From assembly GCA_027924585.1 (NCBI GenBank), contig BSBM01000592.1, positions 8,626,501 through 8,690,500 on the forward strand: a DNA stretch of 64,000 bases. Reading direction: 5' to 3'. The translations under genes were made by a program, and so were the position numbers. The notes beneath the pieces were generated by a model that had not been told where the DNA came from, searched no databases, and worked only from the letters and a program-made list of their open reading frames with translations. Below, piece by piece: positions 11,304 to 22,618 of the stretch; positions within the stretch are counted from its first letter, which is position 1, and each line of letters begins with the position of its first letter. The stretch comes from Larix kaempferi. Its lineage: Eukaryota > Streptophyta > Pinopsida > Pinales > Pinaceae.

Positions 11304-12079
11304 CATATGGGGATGACATCGCAAAGAAGTGGATACATGTGGTCTCTTGGCCCATGTCAACAAGACCCTTCACCATTGGAACATCAAAATGTCAACATCA
11401 ACAAAGCCAACCTCTAATTGAGAACAATGAAACCATATCAATTCCACACAAGCACAAAAGTTAGGATCTACTTAATTATATTGTGTTGCGTCGATTGGGC
11501 TATCAGATAAAAGGGTGCAAATACCCCAATCAACGATGAGAAGGGGGTGGCTTCAATAATTCAAGTTCACTCACTTGGGTACCAGTCGATTCAAGAGCAT
11601 AGAGATGTTAAGGAAACATTTACAAAGAGAGAATGATTGAGGAGACCAATGCAAGCAACGATTCAAAGAGATGACAATGGTTGTGGAGACATTAATGAAA
11701 AGCAAAGGAAGATTACACTCATGTAGACTCTGAGTCATTGCTACAACAACAAAAGCTCATCAAACCCCCTTCTACTTTCTATTTCCCCTGGGAATATATT
11801 AATAAAGAGAGTTGAGAAATCTATTTCGAGCTAAAGTTTTCTCATTGGGTTTCCTTAGAATAAATTAGGTGTTTTATTGTGTGCGATTGTAGTATTTCTT
11901 TGCACTTTGTTCCTTGCATTTGAATGCACAATCATTACTAATTTCACATTAGCATTAAAACACAAAATAGTAAGTTTTCACAATAGGTATAGGGTCTATG
12001 TCAGTGAATCAATTAGTTGATCATAAGTTGATCAATTACATATCAAATCCACCATTTTATATCATAATTCCTTTTTATT
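11304..12079. other. unassigned interval right of G1
   Basis: No convincing frame or family could be read here. It is probably decayed Gypsy sequence, because a Gypsy integrase fragment follows directly at 12080-12235. Small frames at 11232-11417 straddle the G1 boundary and are therefore not genes. Confidence 0.4.
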
Positions 12080-12235
12080 GAGCAACTTTTGGACTTCACT
12101 TTGGGAGAAAATGGGCACCAAGTTGAAGAGGTCTACAACACCCATCCTTATTGATGGATAGTGTGAGGTGGTGAATAGAACATTGGTACAAATTCTCAGA
12201 GGTCATAACACCCATAAGGGTCCAACTTTATTTCC
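12080..12235 (+). pseudogene. Gypsy integrase relic
   Basis: With one stop, the plus strand reads LWEKMGTKLK, then DG*CEVVNRTLVQILRGH. This is the stretch of Gypsy integrase that carries the catalytic Glu (usual form DGQTEVVNRTL). The stop sits where the family has Gln, so CAG to TAG explains it. Nothing upstream or downstream could be joined with confidence. It shows that the DNA around G1 and Copia E is an old Gypsy element. Confidence 0.65.
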
Positions 12236-12742
12236 AACAACTTGTAAATGCCTATGTCTACTACTTTGATATAGTCAACCTAATGATAGGGATGAGGCAT
12301 GTTCTTAATATGAAGCAAACAACTAAGAAACTGATAATATTATGCATATCTCCTTGCAAGGAGAAATATCAGTGAATCTCTTGTAAAGAAACACAACATA
12401 TAAGAGTAGATATGGATTTTAAAGTTGACATACCAAGAAAATGCACATAACATAGTTAAGTCTCACATTATAACATCCATAAATTGATTAAGCAAATTGA
12501 GAAGAATATCACTAAATTAAACAAAACTATGCACATAAATGATTAACATAGATGAATCATGTAGAAGACTAATTTCTGATAAAACTCTACTTTTGTAAGT
12601 AAATTTTGTGTGTGCTCCATATAACCACCAAGCGCATGCTTAAACCCATAATCAAGCATGAAGTATAACTTATAATGTGGAATCCATGCTTAAATGCCAC
12701 TCACACACATAGATAAGTTGGACCAAGCTATAGTTCTACGTA
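12236..12742. other. AT-rich interval before Copia E
   Basis: I see no gene here. It contains the first TCCAT copy (12743-12747 follows) used by Copia E as its target. It may be the remainder of the same dead Gypsy element. Confidence 0.4.
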
Positions 12743-12747
12743 TCCAT

Positions 12748-13886
12748 TGTAAAATTTTATGTGTTTTGCAGCTTGTTGGTTTATGTCAATGTTTCAGTGG
12801 TTTTCATCCCCAACCGGTTTTGCATAGGCTGGAAATTACTTATGAAAATTCTCAAACAATTAAACACACTGAAAAATCACTTTTAACAGACAGAGAACTA
12901 ATTTAACATGCACGCCATAAAATAAATCAGACTCGGAAATTTAGCCAATGGCCCTGGAAAAACCCTGACGGGGAAAACCAGTCAAAGAGAGATTTTATTT
13001 CTTCAACAAAAATATCATAACAACACTACAATGAAAATATAACGTATCTCCACCACCCAGAATCTTTCTCGAAATATGTGCAACAAACTGAATCTCGATT
13101 TTTGTGCTAGCAACCTCGAAATGTGTGCAAACAGAACCTCGGTTTCTGTGCTGGAAAAACACAGCCCATACCACCTATACGGTTCTTGGTTTGTGTGCAG
13201 TAAGCCACCTGGAAAAACATGCTGAAGTAAATCAAAAATCTGTACCTCGATTTTTGTGTTGATTCACTCCTCGAAATCCGTGCTATACCTTCTTAAAACA
13301 CGTGTAGACTGTATCGAGAAATGTGACCAGTATTACACCTCGAAATGTGTGCCTGAAAATTTCAGGTTTTGTGCCCAGAAATTCCTCCTTGAAAATCGTG
13401 CTGCAACTCGGGTTGAGTGCCCAAAATAGTTCCTCAATATGTGTGCCCTGATCTGTGTTGTACGACAGCCTTGGGAAATGTGCCCTGAAATAAATGCTGA
13501 AAAAATCTCCTCGATTTCTGTGCTGAATCTCTCCTAGGAAATCGTGTTGGTCTCCTCTCTCTCAAAAACCCTTCTCATCTATTGAATCTCTCAAAAGTGA
13601 GAAAAGAAATGCCTCCCTACTCTTTTTTATCAAACCCTAGGGTCCTTTTAATCCAATGGATGAGATAGATTTAGATCAACGGTTGAAATTAAATGCTCCA
13701 TTTATTTCCCATAAATGTTAATTTCACTCACCCACTTAAATTTTTCAAAAAGTGACTTTATGTTTATCAAGTCTCATTAAATGTTTTTCACAAGTCATTT
13801 AATGTAAGGGTCACTTTTTCTCCCTTCTAAGTGACTTAGGCATAAAGTCACTAGGGAAACACTTCCCTAGGTACAAAAAACTAACA
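12748..13886 (-). repeat. 3' LTR of Copia E
   Basis: 1139 bp. On the minus strand it runs from TGTTAG to TTTTACA. It contains a long series of a short motif, GCACA followed by TTTCGAG or a variant, described under findings. It aligns across its length with the other LTR of E; a related single LTR is found at 61191-62341. Confidence 0.93.
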
Positions 13887-13900
13887 CTCCCTCTTACCGA
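13887..13900 (-). other. polypurine tract of Copia E
   Basis: On the minus strand CGGTAAGAGGGAG leads directly into the LTR start TGTTAG, the expected plus-strand primer site. Confidence 0.75.
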
Positions 13901-13908
13901 AGAAGGTG

Positions 13909-14454
13909 TTATGCACCACTCCCAACTTGTCTCAAGAAGTCAAACTTCCCCCTCCCCAAAGATTTCGTCAGGATATCTGCTACCTGCTTATCAATGGAAA
14001 TATACTGCAACTCGACTGCTCCTCTCTGGACGTAGTCACAGATGAAATGGTACCTGATCTCAATGTGCTTTGACCTATCATGGAACAACAAATTCTCAGA
14101 GAGCTTAATGCAACTCTGATTGTCACAATAGATCACCATAGGTCTAAGCTCCTAATCAAATAAATCTACCAACAACTTACGAAGCCACAGTGCTTTGCAA
14201 GTAGCCTGACTGGCTGCCATATACTCAGCCTCGGCGGAACTCAATGCAACGGACATATGTTTCCGACTGAACCATGACACTGCTGCCGAGCCCAAACTCA
14301 AACAACAACCGAAGTGCTCTTCCGATCCCTCACTCTGCCTGCCCAGTCTGAATCTGTGAAACCAACCAAACTGACTCGACCCAAACCCCTGTAGTCCAAA
14401 CCATAGTCCACTGTACCTGCTAGGTATCTCAGCACATGTTTTGCGGCAGTCCAA
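13909..14454 (-). pseudogene. gag-pol: Copia E RNase H
   Basis: Two overlapping frames. The upper one carries VSWFSRKHMSVALSSAEAEY, the RNase H motif with the catalytic Glu; the lower one carries VIYCDNQSCIKLSENL and HDRSKHIEIRYHF, which hold the last Asp and the C-terminal part. A frameshift near 14430 and a stop near 14150 separate them from the RT and from each other. The C-terminus ends near 13910 in place of the full family tail. Confidence 0.85.
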
Positions 14455-15374
14455 TGTACACTCCTAGCTCCACCATGAACTGGCTAAGAATGTTCACCGC
14501 AAAACACAAGTCTGGCCTGGTGTTGACCAAATACATCAACGATCCAATGAGCTGACGGTAAAGTGTAGGATCCACCAACTTACCCTCAGAAGCATGAAGT
14601 TGCTTCCAGTTGGTGATCATAGGTGTAGACATCGGCCTGCATCCTCCATCTAAAATCTCTTCAGAATATCAACTGCATACTTCCCCTGTCCTAGGAAAAT
14701 ATGTCCATGCTCCTGCCAAACCTCCATCCCCAGATAATAATGCATCAACCCAATGTCAATCATCTTGTACTCCGCAGCAAGGTCTCTCTTGCAATGTGCA
14801 ATGAGACGCGCTCATCCCCTGTGATAAATAAGTCATCAACATATAACAAAAGAATGAGAGTATCTCCACCAACCACAATGTAGTATAGGTTGGGATCAGC
14901 CTCACTCTTCTGAAAACCCATCAATGTCAAGTACGTATCGATCCTGGAGTACCAAGCTCTAGGAGCTTGCTTCAATCCATACAAGACTTTCCTCAGCCTG
15001 CACACATGAGAATCCCTCCCATGAATCTCGAATCCCTATGGCCGCTCTAAGTACACCTCATCCTGCAAAAGACCATTGAGAAATGCGGTCTTCACATCCA
15101 TCTGGTGGATCTTCCAACCCATCTCTGCTGCTATAGAAATTAATGCTTTGATGGAAGAATACCGAGCAACTGGCGCAAAAGTCTCATCATAGTCAACTCC
15201 CTTAATCTGTGAAAACCCTCGAGCCACAAACTGAGCCTTGTACTTCTCCACACTGCCATCTGCAGCATGCTTTATCTTGTAAAGCCACTTGGAAGTCACA
15301 ACTGACTTCCCCTCTGGTCTCGGCACTATCTCCCAAGCATCCTTCTTCATGATGGAATGGTACTCTTCCATCAT
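14429..15374 (-). pseudogene. gag-pol: Copia E reverse transcriptase
   Basis: Three segments: 15036-15374 (WEIVPRPEGKSVVTSKWLYK through MDVKTAFLNGLLQDEVYLE), 14760-15005 ([16 protein letters not shown] and the catalytic motif LLLYVDD, about 14832-14843) and 14429-14632 (LIGSLMYLVNTRPDLCFAV). A TAG stop at about 15040 after YLERP and frameshifts after the YVDD segment break the frame. All core RT blocks are present, so decay came after insertion. Confidence 0.88.
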
Positions 15375-15395
15375 GACATCTCTCCATACCTGATG

Positions 15396-15764
15396 CTAAG
15401 AAGCCTCCTCAAATGTGGAAGGCTCAGAGTCACGAAGACTTGCAATAAGAGCCATCCCCAATCTGTCTGGCATCACTACTGTCCTGATCTCCTCTTGGGA
15501 TCTACCAAATGCCTCTTCTTCCTTCAAGGTGTCTTGAAGCCATTTAGGCTTCCTCTTCCTTGAAGGCTCCTCCCATACTGGTCTATCCTCATCTGAGGAA
15601 CTCCCAGAAGTAGAAGGTCCAACACCCCGAGGACCAGTGACTGATGAACCAGTCCCTAAAGAACCTGTAACCTGCGAACCAGAACCTGAACTTGTCCCTG
15701 AAGTACCTGTCACTTGAACCACTGAACCTGTAGGAGTTGTGCCTGTACTATGTGATCCAGTCAC
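15396..15764 (-). pseudogene. gag-pol: Copia E linker between integrase and reverse transcriptase
   Basis: The frame is rich in Gly, Ser and Thr with repeated TGS steps and then turns charged (RKRKPKWLQDTLKE), a segment shared with element F (KRKPKWLQDTLKEAQ). It corresponds to the variable linker of Copia polyproteins and has no enzymatic motif. Stops at both ends (after GP near 15773 and before HQVWRDV near 15393) fit CAG to TAG changes. Confidence 0.75.
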
Positions 15765-15773
15765 TCCGGAAAC

Positions 15774-17053
15774 CTATGGACCTGAAACCTGTATCGAAGA
15801 AGCCTGTGTCAACTGAGGTGTGGGAGCTGGTGGCTCCCTCTGCTCTAACTCTCTGGACTTCCTGAAGACTCTCTCCTCATCAAACTTCACCTCCCGCCTA
15901 ACAACAACTCTCTTCTGACCAGGAAGGTAAAGCCGATAGGCCTTCGAAGTCTCATCATATCCCACAAAGATGCCTCTCTCTGCAGTGGGATCAAACTTCG
16001 TCCTCTTCTCAGAAGAGACGTGAGAGTAAGTCAAAGAACCAAATATGCAGAAGTGGCTCACCTCAGGATTTTTGCATGTGTACATCTCCTCAGGAGTCTT
16101 CCTCCCCAAAGCACGGTGAGGACTCCTACTCTGCAGATAAACTGCAGTGTTGCATGCCTCTTCCCATAGAAAGAACGGTAACCCCTGATCATGGAGCATC
16201 GCTCTCGCTTCTCCCACAATCGACCTGTTCTTCCTCTCTGCTACTCCATTTTGCCCAAGAGTGTAGGGAACTGTCAGCTGTCTCTGTATACCCTCCTGTC
16301 TGCAAAAAGCATCGAACTCCTTGGAGGTATACTCACCCCCATTGTCCGATCTCAACATCTTAATCTTCTTCCCTATCTGCTTCTCCACAAGGGCTTTGAA
16401 GACTTGGAAGACACTCAATACTAAGGGTGACTTCTTGCTCCTCAAGAAGTAGATCCAGGTCTTTTTGGAGTAGTCATAAATGAAAATGATATAGTACTCA
16501 AAACCAGTCAAAGAGACTGATGACATAGGACCACAAATATCAGAATGGATCAAGTCAAGCACTCCTGCTGCTCTGGTGTCACTGCTTGGAAAAGCAGTCT
16601 TGGTGTACTTTCCCAAAGCACACCCCTGCACACATCACTCTGCTCAGTGCTGAACTCGAGTAAACCTATAACCATGCTCCTCAACAATCTCAGAGCTGGG
16701 CGATGCAAGTGGGTCATCCTCCGACGCCATAGCTCACATAGCTCACTGCTGCTGCTGTGTGCTAGAGCGTTTTGCGGCTGAAACAAGAGCTTGTACAGCT
16801 TTCCACATCTAACCCCAATGTCCATAGAGGTAGATACTCCTGTAGTCCTAGGGAATACCTGTAGTCTCCCATCTGAGAAGCATACCCCAAGACCCCTGTC
16901 CTCAATGGTGGAAACTGATACAAGGTTCTTCTTCATCCCAGGGACATATAACACATCCCTCAGAGTCATGGGACTCATAGACTCCCTCTGAAATGTAATG
17001 GTCCCCCGACCAACTGCTCTAACAATGGTATCGTCGCTTGGTACAACCTCCAC
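15774..17053 (-). pseudogene. gag-pol: Copia E protease end and integrase
   Basis: The upper frame (16550-17053) has the end of the protease domain (LRDVLYVPGMKKNLVSVST) and the integrase zinc region with LWRRRMTHLH and a Cys, after which the frame is lost. The lower frame (15774-16631) has CALGKYTKTAFPSS, then the first Asp (HSDICGPM), the second Asp (RSDNGGEYT) and the Glu (NGVAERKNRS), so the integrase triad is complete. It ends in the GKK-like segment (YTCKNPEVSHFCIFG), where the two Lys seen in A and F have partly changed. Confidence 0.88.
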
Positions 17054-17065
17054 ATCTCTACCTTT

Positions 17066-18112
17066 CTATGATAGCTCGGAGAACATCTCTCGAGCTCCTG
17101 TCATGTGGCTCGAGGCTCTGCTATCAATATACCAAGTGCTTGTGGTGGATGCACTCATCTGATGCCCTATCACTAAGAAATACTCCCTCTCCATATCCAC
17201 GTCAGTGCTGGTAACTAAAGAGGCTCTCTCTCTCTCAATCTGTCCAGCACACAGGGAAAACTCCCTCTGAAATCTGTCTCCAAAGTCATCAACCTCCGTT
17301 GAAGCTGTAGTCTGTTGTCCCTTCTTCTTCTTCTTGTTTGGACACTGTGAAGCATAGTGCCTAAATGTCTGACAACCATAACACTTGATTTTACTCAAGT
17401 CCTTCTTCTGCCCACCCTGCTGCTGCTTGGCCCCACCCTTCTTGGGACCCTTCTTCTTCTTCCCCTTTAATGTCAAAGCCACGTTCTCCTCATCTACCCC
17501 ACACTGTGACGAACTTCCCTGTACGAGACCTCTCCTGATCTCCTCCTACACAAAGTCATCCCACAGTCTCTCCCAAGAAGGTAGGTTCTCTCTGCCCACT
17601 ATAGCCTACACAAATGCACCCCAGGGCTTTGAAGCCCCATTCACTGTTGTATGCACAAGCTCAGTAGCAGTGACCACCTCCCCAACTGTTGCTAACTCAT
17701 CTCTAACTGCAGATATCCTGGTAAGATAAGCTGTCACTCCCTCTCCTCCATTCATCTTTATACTCTTGAGTTTCTCCTTGAGAACCATCTTCCGGTTCTC
17801 ATTGGTACTCTCATACAAGCTGGTCAAAGTAGTCCACATCAAATGTGCCCTAGCCTTGCCTGAAATGTGAGAGAGGATATGATCTTTAACTACATCAAGG
17901 ATTACTCTTCTAACCTTACAGTCCTTCTTGTTGAAGGCTGATAATGCTGCTGCATCTGTAGCAGCGGGAATCTGAACGGGGTTTGCTGTAGTATTCCTAA
18001 CCACTTCCTCTCACATCTCATTTTCCTCTAAAACCAGCAAAATCCTAGCCTTCCATGGCACAAAGTTCCCTGTCCCATCTAGCCTATCTTCCAACCTAAG
18101 TTCTGTAGCCAT
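17066..18112 (-). pseudogene. gag-pol: Copia E gag and protease active site
   Basis: The ATG at 18112 (minus) begins MATELRLEDRLDGTGNF, the expected gag start. A stop occurs about 30 codons on, and others separate 17606-18004 from 17066-17482. A Lys-rich segment precedes the CCHC knuckle CYGCQTFRHYASQC near 17340-17390. The protease site reads DSRASSH, while A and F have DSGAS; this Gly to Arg change removes the conserved Gly next to the catalytic Asp, so the protease would not be expected to work. Confidence 0.87.
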
Positions 18113-18221
18113 CTCTACTTCAACCCAACAAAGTGTTGTTCACTAACAGAAGAAAATTACTGAAATTACTGAGTTCTGAAAATTTTTGTGTCTGCAAAAT
18201 ATTACTGTTTTCTGCACCCAA

Positions 18222-18233
18222 GCTCTGATACCA
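18222..18233 (-). other. primer binding site of Copia E
   Basis: On the minus strand TGGTATCAGAGC stands directly next to the LTR end. It is complementary to initiator tRNA-Met. Confidence 0.9.
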
Positions 18234-19393
18234 TGTAAAAAATTGTGTTTTGTAGCTTGCTGGTTTATGTCACTGTTTCAGTGGTTTTCATCCCCAGCCG
18301 GTTTTGCATAGGCTGGAAATTACTTATGAAAATTCTCAGACAATTAAACACGCTGAAAAATCACGTTTAACAGGCAGAGAACTAATTTAACATGCACGCC
18401 ATAAAATAAATCAGACTCGGAAATTTGGCCAATGTCCCTCGAAAAACCCCCACAAGGAAAACCAGTCAGAGAGAGATAGATTTTATTTCTTCAGCAAAAA
18501 TATCATAACAACACTACAATGAAAATATAACTTATCTCCACCACCCAGAATCTTTCTCGAAAAATGTGCAACAAACTGAATCTCGATTTTTGTGCTAGCA
18601 GCCTCAAAATGTGTGCAAATAGAACCTTGGTTTCTGTGCTGGAAAAACACAGTCCATACCACATGTACTGTTCTTGGTTTGTGTGCAGTAAGCCACCTCG
18701 AAAAACGTGTTGAAGTAAATAAAAAATTTGTACCTCAATTTCTATGTTGATTCACTCCACGAAATCCGTGTTGTACCTTCTCGAAACACGTGCAGACACC
18801 TCGAAATCTATGCAGCAGTCTTGGGTTTTGTGCCCAGTCAACACCTCGAAATGTGCGCCTGAAAATTTCAGGTTTTGTGCCCAAAAAATTCCTCCTTGAA
18901 AACTGTGCTGCAACTTGGGATGAGTGCCCAAAAATGTTCCTCGATATGTGTGCCCTGATCTATGCTGTACGGAAGCCTTGGGAAATGTGCCCTGAAATAA
19001 ATGCTGAAAAAATCTCTTCGATTTCTGTGTTGAATCTCTCCTAGGAAATTGTGTTGGTCTCCTCTCTCTCAAAAACCCTTCTCATCTATTGAATCTCTCA
19101 AAAGTGAGAAAAGAAATGCCTCCCTACTCTTTTTTATCAAACCCTAGGGTCCTTTTAATCCAATAGATGAGATAGATTTAGATCGACGGTTGAGATTAAA
19201 TGCTCCATTTATTTCCCATAAATGTTAATTTCACTCACCCACTTAAATTTATCAAAAAGTGATTTTATGTTTATAAAGTCTCATTAAATGCTTTTCACAA
19301 GTTATTTAATGTGATGGTCACTTTTTTCCCTTTCTAAGTGACTTAGGCATAAAATCACTAGGGGAACACTGCCCTAGGTACAAAAAACTAACA
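18234..19393 (-). repeat. 5' LTR of Copia E
   Basis: 1160 bp, the partner of 12748-13886. Many base differences and several indels are visible between the two, clearly more than between the LTRs of Copia A, so E is the older insertion of the two. Confidence 0.93.
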
Positions 19394-19398
19394 TCCAT

Positions 19399-20382
19399 GA
19401 ATTTCAACATGAGGTTATGATTAGTTAAACACTTATGTTGAGATAAAATGAAACCAAAATGTCTAATAAAAGTGAATTGAGTTGAAGATAAAAATTCAAG
19501 TGATTTAAACAATAAGGAGCAGCTCTTTTAAAAAAAATGTTGAAAGAACATTATCTTTTGTGGTAAACTACGAAAAACATGGGTGACAAGGAACCCAGGT
19601 CCAAGAAAGTGCCATAAGTGTGATTGTAACAGTTAAAGTTAGTAGCATGTGACCAGGTTTCAGGTTAAGGACTGTTGCGTGGTTTAGACAGTATAAGTGA
19701 TTCATTACTGTATTGAAACATGGGGTTATTTGAGGGAAAATGTGGAATGTGCTGATGACAGCCCATCTCAAGCTAGTTAAGGATGTAATCATCTGCAGAG
19801 TATTAAAGTAAAGACTCTCATTTTCCGTTGTATTCATGTGTTCTGTGATTTTCTCTGTGCTTGTATTCAAACCTTTAAATTTTCAACAATTGGGACTCTA
19901 AGATACATATTGTTATGTAAGGTACAAGTAGTGGCAGATTGCCTAAAGCATCTCCCATAAAGTAATCTAATAAAAACAATAATAAACTAGGGCTACAGTA
20001 TATCACCATGTCAAACTGAGAAAACAGTTGCAAGCTTATGTCGTTAACTCCAATAAAAACCTGACTGAATTATGCATTCTCCCAGCATGTACATTTTTTC
20101 AACATGCCTATTTCCTGAAAAGATCCCAAAACAGTTGGTGATACATTTCAAATGGAGGTAACATATTCAGTTCACAAACAGAAACTTGCCCAATCAGATT
20201 ACAGAATTGGTGAAGATATATATCCATAAGACCCTCTACATTTTCATTGTAACAGAAAATCCCAAACATACCCAAGAACTATTATCGAGTAGTCGATTCA
20301 ACACATCTGTCAAATTTATTTCATCTTTCAAACATTTAATCAATAAGCTGTTACAAATAGCAAGGTCCATGAAGTGCCAAAA
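19399..20382. other. AT-rich interval, possible 3' flank of a host gene
   Basis: No repeat family or protein frame was recognised. It lies downstream (minus strand) of the candidate terminal exon at 20708-21170 and may hold its 3' untranslated region and flank. On the minus strand AATAAA occurs at 20383-20388 and again at 20315-20320. Confidence 0.4.
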
Positions 20383-20388
20383 TTTATT
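20383..20388 (-). promoter_or_regulatory. candidate polyadenylation signal
   Basis: AATAAA on the minus strand about 320 bp beyond the stop codon of the candidate exon, a plausible distance for a plant 3' untranslated region. A second AATAAA lies at 20315-20320. The motif is common in AT-rich DNA, so this is weak on its own. Confidence 0.3.
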
Positions 20389-20707
20389 TTGTGTTGTACA
20401 GAATAATTATGTCTGTCTTCCAAATTAATCTGTCACTTATGTTCCATATCTTGTTTCCATTCTCAGAATCTCTTACACATTTCTCTGTATGAAAGTCAAC
20501 AGTATTGAAGCCTCTTTCTTATTTACGTTGAACTTAGCAACAGTTGAGGAACATTTACAGAGTACACCAAATCACCAGATTTATCCAATATTGTACAAAA
20601 GATATACATCGAAATGATCATTTCTAATGATAGTAATGATATACAGAATTTATCAATGAACATAACTGCAGAGATAGACCGCTCCCTTCATGAAGTGAAT
20701 TTGCAAA

Positions 20708-21170
20708 CTACTCTTCACCTTCAGAGGAGATGACTAGTTTTTGTTTTCTTTTCCTTCCCTTCCTAATGGGCTTCTCAAATTCAGAATTATCGGACTGACT
20801 GCCACATTCATTTGGCTTTGATATTCCCACTTCATTTCCAGTATTTTTAGATGAATATTTCTGTGAAGGGCAATCTGACGGAGATCCTGAAGAAGGCATT
20901 TCTAAACTCAATTCAGATGCATTCACCTGCAAGGTTGTTTTCTGCTTTATATTTAGTGTACATGATTTCAAGCTTTTACTTGTATATTGCATATCATCTT
21001 TAATATTAGTATCATTGTTTTGAGAATAAGATATCCCCGGTGGAACTTTAGTTTTTTCCTTCACCATTTCTTCATTAGCAGATGACACTGATTTTGTAGA
21101 AATAGGTGAAGGTGTCACTGGGTCCAGCAATAGACTAGGATCTGGAATTTTGCTTTCATAGCATGTCATC
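20708..21170 (-). CDS. candidate terminal exon of an unidentified host gene
   Basis: The minus strand has an acceptor-like TGGTTCGCAG at 21171-21180 and then an open frame of about 154 codons to TAG at 20708. The exon begins MTCYESKIPDPSLLLDPV. It is low in hydrophobic residues and rich in Ser, Lys and acidic residues, as in disordered tails of nuclear proteins. Near the C-terminus a basic cluster (RKGRKRKQK) that could act as a nuclear localisation signal is followed by an acidic end, SSEGEE. No transposon domain matches. The frame has no in-frame ATG at its 5' end, which fits an internal start by splicing. I do not recognise the protein. A long open stretch in otherwise stop-rich DNA supports a real exon, but it could also be an old gene fragment. 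Confidence 0.5.
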
Positions 21171-21689
21171 CTGCGAACCAAACCTTCACAAAATCCCAAT
21201 GTTAAGAAATCATTGAGACATGGTCATAGTATTTAATACATGTTCATTAAAGTAAGTTGAATGTTACAGAAAATTTGACAAAGTGATAAAGGTTTTACAA
21301 TGTCACCTGGCTCATTACCATGGCACACAGTCAACAACATAGAAAAAGAGAAAAAACGTATAATATAACTAAGTGTCTTCATTTAAGCAAAAACTGGAAA
21401 CAAATGTCATTTATATATGTTCATACTTCATTTCATTTCATTATGGCCATAGAAGAGAATAGGCCAGAGAAGCATAACATTAAAGAGCAAAACCCATGCA
21501 AATATATGGATTACAAAGTTTTGAGGGTTGAGGGTAAGACACAGTCAAGCCTGTCACTAATAGTACGGATTGTAGATGCAGAAGTTAGGGAAAATGCCAC
21601 AAGTAGTGATAACGCATGATATGTCAAGAAAAGCATGCAGAATAAATAGACTCAATGAATCTGAAATACTTTGCTCATAGTACTTTACC

Positions 21690-21915
21690 TATGTTGCACA
21701 GGGACACATCCCCCCAAAAGAACCCTCATACCCACTGTTCCAGCATTTTGGGGACTTACGGATGCCTACAAAACGTTTCAAAATTGCCGCCTACTTCATC
21801 GGGGATCTGGTGACTTGCTGGCCGTACCCAAGATGTTCTGGACAGATTTCAGGGACATTCTGGGCAAATTTTGGGGATGTTCGGGGCATGTCTGTTCGGT
21901 TTTGGGGTGTTAAAA
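21690..21915. other. GC-richer block in the host interval
   Basis: About 220 bp starting TGTTGCACAGGGACAC stand out from AT-rich surroundings. Several GGGGACNT and TTTTGGGG-type words repeat at irregular spacing. It lies within what would be intron or upstream sequence of the candidate exon. It could be a small non-autonomous transposon, but I could not find matching ends or a target duplication. Confidence 0.3.
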
Positions 21916-22529
21916 TTATAATTGTGGTAGGTTTATCCAAATTTTCTCATCTTCCCATCCAATGTTCATTGTTTGTTTCATGCTAGAAACGGAATAGTGC
22001 ATATGATTTATTGAAGTTAATTCATTCTCCTTTTTATTCCTGCAAGTGATTTTCAGTTCATTAACAACAATGGTATAAAAGCCACATAATTCAACCTGAC
22101 ACCAAAACAATTGCATTGGTCTAGTGAGCAGGTCTTAAATTGATTTTAATAAACATGATGAAGTCCTCCATGTTACTGGGCTGCAAAGAATTATCCGATT
22201 GATCAGTGTTTAGTAAATGACCCAATGTCTTTGGCCTTCAGAATTTGCTTTACAATGCACTCAATGATCAGAATATGTAATTTCCCGGCGATAAAAATGT
22301 CCTCGTACAAACTGTACTTCCAGCTTCAACTCCTCATAAAGCAAAATGCCCTTTCAGTCTTGTTGTTAGCATCTTCCTAGCTCTTAATTTTTTATCCCAA
22401 GAGGTTGTGCTAAATTTCTCTCAGGCCACAGTTCCTATTTTTGTTTCTGTTTGCATACTTCGAAACATGAGTTGCTGAGTGTTGAAATTTCATTTGCAGC
22501 ACGCAATTAATGCAAATCTGAAAATTCAC

Positions 22530-22586
22530 CTTCTTCAAGAAGGCTCCTTCGGATCTTAACCCTTGAATTTTCAGCCTTTAGGACTG
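22530..22586 (-). other. possible small upstream exon
   Basis: On the minus strand ATTTACAG precedes a 57-bp stretch that reads VLKAENSRVKIRRSLLEE in one frame and ends at GAAG/GTGAAT, a donor-like site. The reading phase does not join cleanly to the candidate exon at 20708-21170, so at least one more exon or a different boundary would be needed. Weak evidence. Confidence 0.2.
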
Positions 22587-22618
22587 CTGTAAATTAATGT
22601 GTAAAACAACAGCGTAAA

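Larger units (their letters stand above)
12748..19393 (-). mobile_element. Copia element E, minus strand
   Basis: A 6.6-kb element with LTRs 12748-13886 and 18234-19393, and a perfect target duplication TCCAT (12743-12747 and 19394-19398). On the minus strand the primer site TGGTATCAGAGC follows the LTR end directly, and a purine tract precedes the other LTR. Gag, protease, integrase, RT and RNase H are all recognisable in Copia order, but with many stops and frameshifts. It is more decayed than Copia A. Integrase and RT resemble those of element F more than those of element A. Confidence 0.96.

Noticed and set aside
21671-21913. 80-codon plus-strand frame in the GC-richer block
   Set aside because: It has repeated words, no domain, and lies on the strand opposite to the candidate exon; it is more likely repeat DNA.
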